DNA of 64,000 bases from Arcuatula senhousia (lineage: Eukaryota > Mollusca > Bivalvia > Mytilida > Mytilidae). Within the stretch, counting starts at the first letter, position 1. Every line of letters begins with the position of its first letter. The notes beneath the pieces were generated by a model. It saw only the letters and a program-made list of their open reading frames with translations. It did no database searches and was not told the DNA's origin. The stretch spans positions 10,553,501 to 10,617,500 of the forward strand of contig OZ020307.1 in NCBI GenBank assembly GCA_963971305.1, given 5' to 3'. Both the position numbers and the translations under genes were made by a program. Shown one piece after another: positions 26,801-36,600 of the stretch.

Positions 26801-29800
26801 CTGAAATGTTAAAATGGGGTAAGGTTCAAACGGCATGGTGACAGTTGTGTAGACCATAACCACAACTGTCTGTATCCTAAATATCAGATGCCTAAATATA
26901 TTTTCAGCCTGAAAAAAGACCTAAGTTCACAGTCACTGGAGCATGAAAATGAGGTGAGGTTCACACCGTCACGTCACCGTGTAGACCACAACCCAAACTG
27001 TTTGTATACCAAATATCAGATGCCTATGTATTAATCATACTTTTCATGTTAATCATTTCTCACAAAAGTCTTACAAAAAAGTTTACACTACTGCCATTAC
27101 ATTCTATTTTAATTACCAGTTTTATTGAGTCAATTTTTGAACCATTATTATGATTTTTTCACTGTTATATACATTAATATTTGAAGTTTACCTGAAAAAT
27201 TCAAGAAATTCTTTTTTTTTTGTATGGATATAAAATCATAAGGCTTTGTGTCTTCACATGTAAATGCATGTATTTACATTTCTATGGAAATATTTTTGGA
27301 TAAAAACTTTATTCAAATTTCAGCAAAGACCATTTAAAATTATTGCAACCTCAGCACAAAAGATGAATAAGAACAAAAGAAGTTTTAACATTTGTTGAAA
27401 TTTGTTAAAAAAAATGCAAAATCAGTTCAAAAATGACTTAAGAATTTTTTTTCAATTTTACATAGAAATGAATGAACAAAAAGTAGGTAAAATTAAGAAC
27501 TAGGTCCCTACTTGTACCTACCTTGGTTTTATAATCACTTTGAATCTTTTCTGTATAGGCTTCTTGTTCCTTTTTATAAGTAGGTTTCTTCTCATCTGAA
27601 TTAAGAAATTCAGTTAAGTCATCATACTAATACTTTTCAACTGACCTTACAAGGATTTTATTGTGTTACTAGGGCATAAAATACAAACTTACTCACTGAA
27701 AATATTTTTTAATCATGGTCAATTGTCATTTCTGATTGAAAAGTTCATTTTTAAGCTATTTCAACTAAAATAAATGAAAAATAATCCCAAGTGGTGAGAT
27801 AGGTTTAATGATTGTTTGGTTATACTCATCACCAGGACTCAGCTTTACAAAACTGTCAAAAGATGAACACAATAGAGATTCTTTACCCTAGAAAGTATAA
27901 AACAGTTATTCCCTTGAGTATTTTGTTTACATCTTTTCTTTTGTAAATAAACAATAGCAATGTTCGAGGGACAATGAGGACATATGTGATACACTAAGCA
28001 TGTATGGTTTATTTAAAAATTAATAATATTTCAATTCTGAAGACATGCATAGCTATTGTCAAGCTGACTGAATGACTTTTTAATTTATAAATACCTATTT
28101 GTACAGTCTTGGACTGGTATTTTGAAATGAATTGCTTTATTCTTTTCCCGATGGATTGGATGATAAATGTCAGGAAGGCTAAAGCCAGTAATCCCTTCAC
28201 TAAAATGGTCACCAGGCTCCAAGGATCTGAAATACAAATAAAAGCCTCAAAATTATCATTAATTTGCAGTATATAATCTCTATTCTTTTATTTCGGTCAT
28301 ATTTTGGTCTGGTTTAATTTATCTATCATTATTAAATGTACAATGGCAATTACTTTACAAAATAAGAGACAATATCATAAAATGCCTAGAACAGTAGTAA
28401 TTTTTATCAAGTTATTTAGGAGTAATACTAGTAGCTTTTTTATGAAGAACTAACACTAAAATATGTCTTGCATGCAGAAATAGAAATTCTTTCTTAATTT
28501 TTCTATATTTTCATCAATGTAGAAACTTTTATGAAACATTAATCTTGAAATCTAATATTTCTTAAAATACCAAAAATAATTTAAGGGGCTAAACTGAAAA
28601 TCAACTGAAACTCAAGGTCAAGTTCAAAAGATGAGGATGCAGCTGAAACAGTCCAGCTCTGGTGCAAAAGTTATAAAGTTTCAATAACCTAAGACTAGCA
28701 GTTCCTGCATGGAGGTGCTCATAAAACTTTACATGAAATTATAATTATATTGTACTGTAAATCATCAACATCACTGACACTCAACCAGAAAATCATGGTC
28801 AATGTCAAAAGATACATGGGGATATAACTGTGCTAAGCTACTACTTGGGCATATACATACCAAGTTTCGTGAATCTAGGGCTTAGAGTTCTTGAGAACTG
28901 GAGGTGCTCATAAAACTTTAATATTGCTTTCATATTTATTGAAAATTGTCAGTCATTCAACTCAAAAATTAAGGTCAAGGTCATAAGACAAGGTAGTAAA
29001 TAAGCTCAGCAACTTCTGTTGGCATATTGCATACCAAGTTTCATCAACCTAGAACTTTAAGTTTTTGAGATATGGCCATTGTTGCCTATAGTATAACTTT
29101 ACACCGATGTCCTGCCCCGTTTCACCGACAGAAAGAATTTTATACATGTTATAAAAGGGTTCCTTTTGGGGGAAAAATGAACAATTCAGTTTTTTGTTTC
29201 TGGCACATATTCCATATTCTTTTGTTTTTAATTTTATGCAATTTTTGGAAAAAATATAGAGGCTCCAATTGTATTTTTTAACTTTTTAACATATAGGCAT
29301 TACTAAGCATACAATTATAAAAAAATAATGATTTCTTTCATAAAACTTTGTGTCATACACAATATAAACTACAATGTACTGAGTTATATGCACAATCAAT
29401 TGCTATAAATTATAAATTAATCATTGATTTCTGCATTAACATACATGTACGTAATCTGGTCTGAGGCATATCCTGTTATTACAATGTTAACTTACTTACA
29501 TGTATCCTGCATTATCACAAAACAACCTTGTCATATTGTACTCAGCCCAATAATCAGTTCCTGTTTAACTGTTGTTTTAAAAAAAGTATTTTAACAAAAA
29601 CATATTTAATGATTATTTTCCCTGAGCTAAGATAACACTAATAAAGCTATTATACATTCTTATGTGTAACAATGCCTTTTACTTAAAAAAAATGGGGAAG
29701 GGGGCCTAACACTTTATTATTGCTGAAAGAGCAGTTCCAGCTGAACAATTAATTGAGCAAGATCTTTTCTCTGTGTAAAATAGTTCTACTTGCTTCAAGG

Positions 29801-30290
29801 CAGAAATGAAGAAAATGTGGAAATAGGAAAAATCTTTACTTTTTGCATGAAATTGACCTTTTCTTGTTAACTTCAGTTAGCAAAGCTTGCATATTGCCAA
29901 TTACACCCCCTCTAACCTAAAAAAGCAATCCATTTTGTTTTTGAGTGAATTCAAAATCAAATATTCACTTTTGATAAATTCTTTGAATATATTTGTTTGC
30001 TTGGTCATGATGTTGGATTTTTTTTTTTGTATTTGTTTTATCAATTTCCATTTATTAAACACAGATGGATTTGGTTGGGGGGGATTCCGAAATGCAAAAC
30101 ATTTCCGTCACCGAAAGAGAATCAGAAATTAGCATCAGAAACAAGTGCGTATTACATCATTTCATTTTCATCGATGCCACTTTGCATATGAATGGTTTTC
30201 AATTTATGATCAATGAGATTAACCTGTATGTGTGTAGACAAAGATGAAAACACCTGACATTATGACCAAAACACCAGCCAGAGTATCCAT
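11884..30290 (-). CDS. UBXN8: UBX domain-containing protein 8 (UBXN8)
   Basis: Seven exons on the minus strand join in phase: 30290-30224, 28226-28095, 27595-27522, 24966-24847, 24564-24442, 24129-24013 and 12042-11884. They give 792 nt, 263 residues plus stop; human UBXN8 has 270. Every junction has AG before and GT after the exon. Residues about 4-20 and 25-46 are hydrophobic membrane segments. A charged helical middle follows (about 66-172), including ILKPREE...EEEFYRFLGPAWK, where the human protein has a closely similar stretch. The UBX fold spans about 180-260. The p97-binding FPR loop is Tyr233-Pro-Arg here. Family knowledge: UBXN8 tethers p97/VCP to the ER membrane for ER-associated degradation. 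Oddities: the last intron (12043-24012) is about 12 kb, and the gene starts head-to-head with MAT, 371 bp away. FAF2 also has a membrane anchor and UBX domain but is longer. Confidence 0.9.
14374..14736 (+). other. Unrecognised 120-codon open frame in the UBXN8 last intron
   Basis: The open frame starts MMSCLREICPKIERSKEKIK and is rich in Lys and Cys. I recognise no domain. Its last codons (RLLGA, stop) come from the terminus of the repeat that starts at 14718, so the stop is borrowed from a mobile element. It is preceded by a plausible acceptor (CCACAG at 14355-14360). It lies antisense inside a UBXN8 intron. It could be a fragment of a dispersed repeat or of a retrocopy. Confidence 0.2.
14718..15545 (-). 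mobile_element. Hairpin-ended non-autonomous element, GGCTCCTGGGAGCC terminus
   Basis: The plus strand starts GAGGCTCCTGGGAGCCTGAAGCGCTCACCTGA, the inverse of the right terminus at 47625-47657, so the element points left. The core has at least two units of about 160-170 bp, marked by 'gagctgaaggxxxaagcaagc' and 'ggccataactcctttaaggg' (near 15090 and 15250). The far end near 15545 (AAAGTTAACGATGAGGGACAAG) is uncertain. No coding capacity. Confidence 0.55.
15580..16290 (+). repeat. Tandem repeat, about 125-145 bp unit
   Basis: GGAAAATATAGGTCA followed by CAGCATC and AAGCATGCATTGTGCT recurs at about 15873, 15999 and 16142. A more diverged unit lies near 15730. The right side ends GGGACAGACGAACGGACAGGG, the simple-repeat side typical of the other tandem-core elements here. 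Likely a minus-oriented element of the same general class. The left terminus was not found. Confidence 0.5.
17223..17500. repeat. Possible short dispersed element
   Basis: Starts TACTGTAAACCAATTTATTTTC and holds several TTATTTTCGTGA segments in both orientations, a pattern frequent in bivalve MITEs. No clean inverted terminus was found at the right side. Confidence 0.3.
18314..18525. mobile_element. 212-bp MITE with TACTGTGG termini
   Basis: The left end TACTGTGGTTACATTATTA mirrors the right end AATGAATCCACAGTA. Inside, ATTCGTGGGGTATCAATTTTT mirrors AAAATTGGTACCCACGAA, so much of it folds as one long imperfect hairpin. The outermost TA at each end suits a TA target duplication. No coding capacity. 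Confidence 0.7.
18656..19265. mobile_element. Possible element with GGCAAGCG inverted ends
   Basis: TTTAAAGGCAAGCG at the left faces CGCTTGCCTAAAAA at the right, about 600 bp apart. The inverted match is only 10-12 bp and no target duplication was found. The borders are tentative. Confidence 0.3.
19376..19800 (-). mobile_element. Tandem-core element, GAGCCACAGGATGGCCCTCC terminus, truncated
   Basis: Starts with GTGTCTATGAGCCACAGGATGGCCCTCC, then units of about 150 bp (CCTAATTTCTAxTGGGTGGTGTCACC at about 19514 and 19662; GACCCCCAACAT). The same family lies at 24990-26130, and inverted at 40223-41075. It stops in mid-unit at about 19800, shortly before the MITE at 19825. No coding capacity. 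Confidence 0.6.
19825..20362 (+). mobile_element. 538-bp MITE, CAGGTCGA ends, copy 1
   Basis: The ends are CAGGTCGA...TCGACCTG; the inverted match continues loosely (CAGGTCGAAGAATCTA against CAGGTCGAGTCATCTA). The same five bases, TTAAA, flank both sides (19820-19824 and 20363-20367). A second copy lies at 61862-62423. The body is AT-rich with no convincing gene. A TTAA target with a shifted border is an alternative reading of the flanks. Confidence 0.85.
20500..20860 (+). repeat. Dispersed repeat 'GGGCCCAAAAAAACTAG', copy 1
   Basis: Starts ATATTGATAGGGGGAGGCTG, has CCTGTCCTAAGCCAGGAxCCTTTGA-like and TTGAAGxCTGxTGGCTGTTCTCCA-like blocks, and ends GTGTACACATATTTCCCATCTC. Other copies are 49500-49830 and 62962-63310; a right-end fragment lies inverted near 12265-12301. 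No coding capacity or terminal repeats were found, so its class is unknown. Confidence 0.6.
21617..22010 (-). mobile_element. Hairpin-ended element, degenerate GGCTCCTGGGAGCC terminus
   Basis: Starts AACAAGAGGCTACCAGGAGAAAGAATCGCTCATCTGG, a decayed inverse of the shared right terminus. Diverged core units with 'gagctgaaggtttaagcaagc' follow. A second, worse copy of the terminus starts at 22115 (AACAAGAGGCTCCCAC...GAATTGCTCA). Confidence 0.5.
22640..23495. other. Intronic, possible decayed tandem-core element
   Basis: The right end (GGACAGACCTGGACAGACAATTTTC...GGGGCATAAAAAT at 23450-23495) resembles the simple-repeat end of the other tandem-core elements. The rest is too diverged to delimit. 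Confidence 0.25.
24990..26130 (-). mobile_element. Tandem-core element, GAGCCACAGGATTGCCCTCC terminus, interrupted
   Basis: Starts with the terminus seen at 19376, followed by units with TGACCxxAACAT, TTTCTAxxGGGTxGTGT and AGACACATCTAxTAGTGAAAT, and ends near ACAGACAGATGGACAAGGG. At least five units of roughly 150-170 bp are present. A 425-bp foreign insert splits it at 25054-25478. It lies in an intron of UBXN8. Confidence 0.6.
25054..25478. mobile_element. 425-bp DNA element nested in another repeat, 6-bp target duplication
   Basis: The 9-bp inverted ends CATACATGT and ACATGTATG are each flanked by CACGTA (25048-25053 and 25479-25484). Removing the insert and one CACGTA restores the surrounding tandem-core repeat (CCCCCAACACGTATTACTATTGACATGG). 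The right half is rich in GGGAGA motifs (AAGCGGGAGATT, GTCGGGAGAACGGGAGATGG). No transposase. The superfamily is unknown; several families make 6-bp duplications. Confidence 0.75.
26296..27100. repeat. Tandem-core repeat, about 130-180 bp unit
   Basis: CTAAATATCAGATGCCT recurs at about 26403, 26585, 26878 and 27010. Each is followed by CACAAAAGTCTTACAAA-type and TTCACAGAGTCxxTGAAxCATGAAAAT-type blocks. A diverged copy lies between the second and third. The left side starts near ACAAGTGTGGCCACTAATAG. Intronic, no coding capacity. Confidence 0.55.
28600..29065. repeat. Tandem-core repeat, about 180 bp unit
   Basis: Three diverged units, each with a 'caaggtcaagttcaaaagat' segment (about 28613, 28795 and 28972) and a 'caagtttcxtxaacctaxxxctt' segment before the next. 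It lies in UBXN8 intron 1. Termini not found. Confidence 0.45.
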
Positions 30291-30661
30291 TCTGAAGTTG
30301 TGTTTACAATTGAACATAGACTCGTCTAGTTTACAGGGGTGTTGCAATAAATTGCGTTTTAATTTTTCGCTTATCTTGAAACTTGTCTACCTGCATTTTA
30401 ATATTTTAGTCCATTAGCAAATATTTTAATTTGTGATAAAAAGAAATAGCATAATTTATTCCATTAAGGGGCGTAAATATATTTGTATATAGTATGGACA
30501 TCCCTAACTTTTGGACAAGTCCAATTACTGACATTTTGCTCCGGTTGTGACGAATGAAATTGATAATGTTTGGTCACATGACTAGACTTAGTATAAATTC
30601 TCCAGTAAACCATAATTCTGTCTCTTTTCCACCACATTCTTGTACCAACAGGACATACAAA
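30291..30661. promoter_or_regulatory. Head-to-head promoter region, UBXN8 / MAT
   Basis: Only 371 bp separate the UBXN8 start codon (minus) from the MAT start codon (plus). The interval holds a TATA-like TATAAA at 30592 on the MAT side, an E-box of the TCACATGA type at 30573-30580, and a TGACGAAT half-CRE-like site at 30548-30555. Sharing of a promoter is inferred from distance; these motifs are short and occur by chance. Confidence 0.6.
30592..30597 (+). promoter_or_regulatory. TATA-like box for MAT
   Basis: TATAAA sits 65 bp before the MAT start codon, which predicts transcription start near 30622-30627 and a 5' UTR of about 35-40 bases. If real, the in-frame ATG at 30554 is upstream of transcription and cannot be used. 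Confidence 0.4.
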
Positions 30662-33600
30662 ATGTCTTCGCAACCATCCGTGAATGGCCTAAATGGCACA
30701 CATTACAAAGAAATCAACCACCATTATGCAGAGGAATGCAGCCAAGACGACATTGGAACGTTTATGTTCACATCTGAATCTGTAGGCGAGGGACATCCAG
30801 GTATAATGCAACAAATTAGACATATCGAGCACGTGTTAATCATATTTGTTTATATGGCATTATTGACAAAATTATTTATAGATATGTTTATGTAAATACT
30901 AATGTAAACAAACCTTTTGGTCTAATAGTAATACACGTCGTGTCATGATCTGTCAATATTCATATATTATTGTTAAGACATCTGACCAAATTATAATCAG
31001 TTGATTCTTAATCTGTTAATGTTAATGTGAAATACACAATTGCACTGTAAATTAATTAAATATATATATATATATTTAGCCAGGTAAATCAATATTCTCA
31101 TACTTATCATATTGATTGGGAAGACAGTTAAAATGTATAAATATAATCAAATTGCACCATTCAAAACTGCTTTGAATCAGAGACTATATATACATGTATA
31201 TATAGTCTCTGTTTGTATGCTTCTAAATTAATGAAAAAAAAATATCGACATGTATATCTTCCACTTTATTGACTTTGATATTTTTAATTAACATGAATAG
31301 TTTAAGTATGAAACAAATATGCATAGTTTAAATACAAGGAACAAACACAAGCTCTAATGAGCTTTTATGCCATCATAATGTAATAGAGGCCTTCATCTAG
31401 GATCAGAAGCCCTAATGCTTTTTTTTGTTGTTTGTAAATTCTAACACTTCTGAGATTTTATGTGGAGATTAATTCCATTTGGCGATAAATTTTGAGGAAG
31501 CTATAGTGATTATAGAACAAAATCATGTATTCAGGCAATTGAATTTCAGATCCCCTAATTCCCTAGACTGCATTAATATAGAGTAGGCATTGCGTAAATG
31601 CAAGCATAGCTAAAAGGGACTACGTTTTGTTTATATAATAATAAACATTGTAGTGCACGACCTTTGGTTAATTTTAATTGCACAAAATTCATAAGTTTAT
31701 TTGGTAAACAAGTTTTTCCATTTCTAACAATCTTTTTCATATATATTTTTTATTCATATTTTGTTCTAAATGTCGACATTCAGGGCTATCGCTATCATTT
31801 AATTTCCAATATTTTGGGGCGAGATGGTATGGAGCGATTAAGCTTCGAGAAGCGTTAGTTTCGTACATGCATATTACCAAGACGAAACGAGCAGCTTATG
31901 TGTATTTATTATTTTAAGAATATTATTTTCTTGTAAAAAGCGCAATTTATTATTTTTTTTAAGCATAATTTCTTTTCTTATAAATTATTTTAACATTCAC
32001 TCCGGCCGTGTAAAAATAATAACCCTTTCCGGACCATAAAAAATCTAAATCAGCATTAGCAAATTATTCGCGGAAACAAATACCGTAGAGCTCTCCGCTC
32101 GAGCGAAGTGCCTGCTTGCGAGCTTTGCTCGCTATTAAAGTTTGGATAATTCAGTCCAGTGTTGTTGTTTTTTTTAAACTGACCTTTTCAGTATGCCTGA
32201 TATAATAATTATATCACACTGGCAACCTTGTGGAGGGTACAAATATATATATATATATATGATGTTTTGACATGTCTGTGATCACAGTTCGTGAATACAA
32301 CTTCTCTAAAACTACTTATTAACATAATTTAATGGAACTTCATATGCAAGAAGTAAACATGTAGTTTTGCATGTTATCACAATTTTTTTGATTTAAAAAA
32401 ATTCAAAAAGCTGAAAGTTAATTTTCATAGTCCAATGGCCAAACATGTAAGGTAAAGTGAGTGTGCTCACTAAGGTCCTTTCATTTACATTACTAAAAGG
32501 ATAGATTTTGTTGACAAATGTTGAAGCCATCTTCACATAGGGGCTACTGCTGTCTGCAGAATAAGCAATGGTCCCCTGGTCAGGCTAAATTTGTACAGGC
32601 AAGTTCAATTCAGAGGAATAGTGTAATAAATGAATAGAACAAAAACGTAAAATTAACAATTTTGGCAAGTGTATCCCAAATCCTAATTGAAAGGCTGTCA
32701 TACTCAAAGCTTGTAATCGAAAGATTTTGTCACATGTATGAAATGTGTTACATTTATGTAATGACGCTTTCATTCTTTAAAATGAAATCATAATTTGTTT
32801 CAGACAAAATTTGTGACCAAATTAGTGATGCTGTCTTAGACGCCCACCTGAAGCAGGACCCTCATGCTAAAGTAGCCTGTGAAACCTTGGCTAAGACTGG
32901 AATGATTTTGCTGGCGGGAGAGATCACATCTAGTGCAAATGTAGATTATCAGACTGTTGTCAGAGACACAATCAAAAGAATTGGTTATGATTCATCAGAA
33001 AAAGGTATTATACACAATTATTGTCATTCGTATTTAGAGAGAGAAAAAAATCCCATTCCTAACATGTAGCGATTACATGGTTAAAGTCTATGCCAGTGTT
33101 CTCCCCAGAAATTTTGGATAGCATCACATTTTGCGTAAACAAGATTCAGCTGAAGGAAAACGAATCACGTCGATCGACATCTGGCTATGTTTTATTTATA
33201 ATTTTATTTTAAATGTATCACCCCCCCCTTTTTATATAAAAACATGATTTAGAAATACTTTTTTAAATAATATAGGAAGGGGGTTGTATGCATGACTGGA
33301 AAATAGCAGTCAAGGCATTGTAAAATATGACTATGTTTAATTCTCTTTGGTGGGAAAAGATAATTAGTCTAGTTATAAGAATTATGTTGTATGTGATGAC
33401 TCACAACCCTTAATTAAAATGGGAGAGAAAGGGACAGAAAGTTGCCTGAAATAGTAATAATAAAAACTTATATTGATATCATGAATATATTTCATTCCTA
33501 ATCTGCTTTGAATAAATAACTTTGCTGAAATGTACCATATAAAAAATATATATGGTACATGTAATTTGTACACAGTAGCTATATAGGTCACAGTCTTGTA

Positions 33601-36600
33601 TTGTTTTTCCCATAGACTTCTATAGTAAACCAGAGATTTTGGGATTTTTTTAAAAAATAGTTATAATGATTCAATACAACTTTTGCTATATTTTTTCAAT
33701 AAAGGAAGTGTCAGAAAACATTTTAAAGGGTGGGCCGAAAAAAAGTCGCACGAAGATAAGAAAACCACAGTTGGTTGAACTAAAAATAGATTTTTTCCTA
33801 CTTTCACTTTAACTTCCATTTAAAAAATACCCCCCTTTTCATGAGAACTATTTTATTTGATAATGCAATTTTTACATTTCAAAAAGTTAGTGATGTCAAA
33901 GTTTGGTGTCTTACCTTCAATTTAAGCCAAAAGTTAGAAAAAATGCATGAAAAGCAATGCTGCAAACGACTCAGGGAAAAGGCACTATATTTTAATAGCC
34001 TCCATGTTTTGACGTCCACCCGCGCAAGAACCTGCAATACAAGACTGGTACCTATAGCCACTGCCTTTAAGTTCTCTCCCTTTTGTCCAAAAGTTGTCTT
34101 TCTTTGTTTATGAAATTTACTGCCAAAATCAAATGTGTGAAATCAATGTTTTTGACTATATAATCGTTAATAGGGATGTTTAAGGATTCCAATATTCATT
34201 CTTTAAGGTAAAAAATCATTTTTTTATCTTGATCAATCTTGTAGTTTTGGTTTTCATTTATTTTTTATGTAAGTTCAAAAACCCACGTGTATCAAACACA
34301 TGGCTTGTGTTTGTTTTTATTTTGGTCAATTCTGATTGGTTGGCCAACCAAAATAAAACACTCGGCATCAGGTGCCTACTGTCGGCAAATCACCTGTAAT
34401 CAAGTCTAATTAGATAAAAATCGATATCTTTCAATTTATTGACAACAGACCAATCATTTATTTGATAATTGGCTTGGGGTTGTAAAGGTGTCAATTACCC
34501 AATGGTCCCGAATGGCTTCATTGTAAAAAATTTAAGCAATTTTATAGCGTCTCGGTACAGACTGATAGCATCTCGGTAAAATCTGATAGCGTCTTGGTCC
34601 CGAGATGCTATAAGGGCCTGGGGAGAACACTGTATGCTATATTGTTCTTACTTGGCATGAAAATATTGATTTGAAACAAAATTTCTAAAATATGGTCGTC
34701 TTGGAAATTTAAGAGCATATGTATTTAGAAGTAAAAACATGCAAGTTTAATGTATGATTATATTTAATGAAGAAAACTCCAAAACATTTTCATAAATTAA
34801 ATAAATATTTGGCTGACTAATTGATATTTTTCAGGATTTGATTATAAAACTTGCAATGTACTTGTGGCCTTGGAACAACAGAGTCCAGATATTGCACAGG
34901 GAGTCCACTTAGATAGAGATGAAGATAATATTGGTGCTGGTGATCAGGTAATATAAACTAGTGTTATTTTTATCCCCCTTCCTTCATTCATCTAGGTATT
35001 CATTGCACAGGGAGTCAATTTAAAGGTATGCATCATTCCTTTAATACTTGTCCTAAAAAAATATATATCACACCAACACAAAATTACTAACAAAATGTCA
35101 TAATTTAGGTATATGATATATAATGAACAAAAAGTATGGTACAGATTTGACATGCAATATTCAGTCTGTCATCTTGTGCACTTATAGATAGAAACTTTGA
35201 TAAACAAACCATTTTGTTTCATAACAAGTCTCTTGTTTGCTCACTGTGTATTATTTATTAAACATCTTGGATGCATTTTAAGTAATAGGTTAAAAAAAAA
35301 CCTTGTATGTTCATGTAACTTGTTTTAGCTGATAGTAAAATTCAGATTTTATATAGTATATGCAAACCTACTAGTGATCAGTTAAAGCTATAATTACCTG
35401 TTAATTAATGTTAATATTTAATAGGATATTTATCACCTTTAAATTTTTTTACAGGGTTTGATGTTTGGTTATGCCACTGATGAAACAGAAGAATGCATGC
35501 CTTTAACTGTCGTCCTTTCACATCAACTAAACGCAAAAATAGCACAGCTACGTAGAAGTGGAGAAATGGCCTGGGCTAGACCTGATTCCAAAACACAGGT
35601 AAATACTTATAAATATAAGATGATTTAGGGCTGGCTTGACACATTTATTTGATAATAAGACCATATTTGCAGTAGCATAAGCTCCTGATCTGTATTTGTT
35701 GTGTGTCCATATGATAGCCTTGGGAAATCGACTGAAACTAGTAAAAAAAAATAGAAAAAGACCTGGAATAATTTTTGGCCGGATTTCACTAGTGAAAATC
35801 CGGGTTATAAAATGGTGAATGTCGGGCGGGCGGCGGCCGGGCGGGCGGGCGGACGGCGGGCGGGGAAAATACTTTCGTAACAGTTTTCTCTGCAACTACT
35901 AATCACAGCCTCTTGATATTTGGTATGCAGCATCAGCATGGGCTCCCATAAGGTGGGATTCGATTTCAGGTCTGTCGCTCACCTACTTCCTGTTTACCGA
36001 CTTAGTTAATTTTTGACATAAATGTCCAATTATAGAAAATTTTCGTAACAGTTTTCTCAGCAACTACAAATCACAGCCTCTTGATATTTGGTATGCAGCA
36101 TCAGCATGGGCTCCCATAAGGTGGGATTTGATTTCAGGTCTGTCGCTCACCTACTTCCTGTTTACCGACTTAGTTAATTTTTGACATAAATGTCCAATTA
36201 TAGAAAATTTTCGTAACAGTTTTCTCAGCAACTACAAATCACAGCCTCTTGATATTTGGTATGCAGCATCAGTATGGGCTCCCATAAGGTGGGATTTGAT
36301 TTCAGGTCTGTCGCTCACCTACTTCCTGTTTACCGACTTAGTTAATTTTTTACATAAATCTCCAATTATAGAAATTTTTTGTAACAGTTTTCTCAGCAAC
36401 TACAAATCACAGCCTCTTGATATTTGGTATGCAGCATCAGTATGGGCTCCCATAAGGTGGGATTTGATTTCAGGTCTGTCGCTCACCTACTTCCTGTTTA
36501 CCGACTTAGTTAATTTTTGACATAAATGTCCAATTATAGAAAGTTTGTAACAGTTTTCTCAGCAACTTCTAATCACAGCCTTTTGATATTTGGTATGCAG

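Noticed and set aside
33841..34113. 90-codon open frame inside the hAT-like element
   Set aside because: No transposase motifs; the opposite strand is open over the same stretch, as is common in such DNA.
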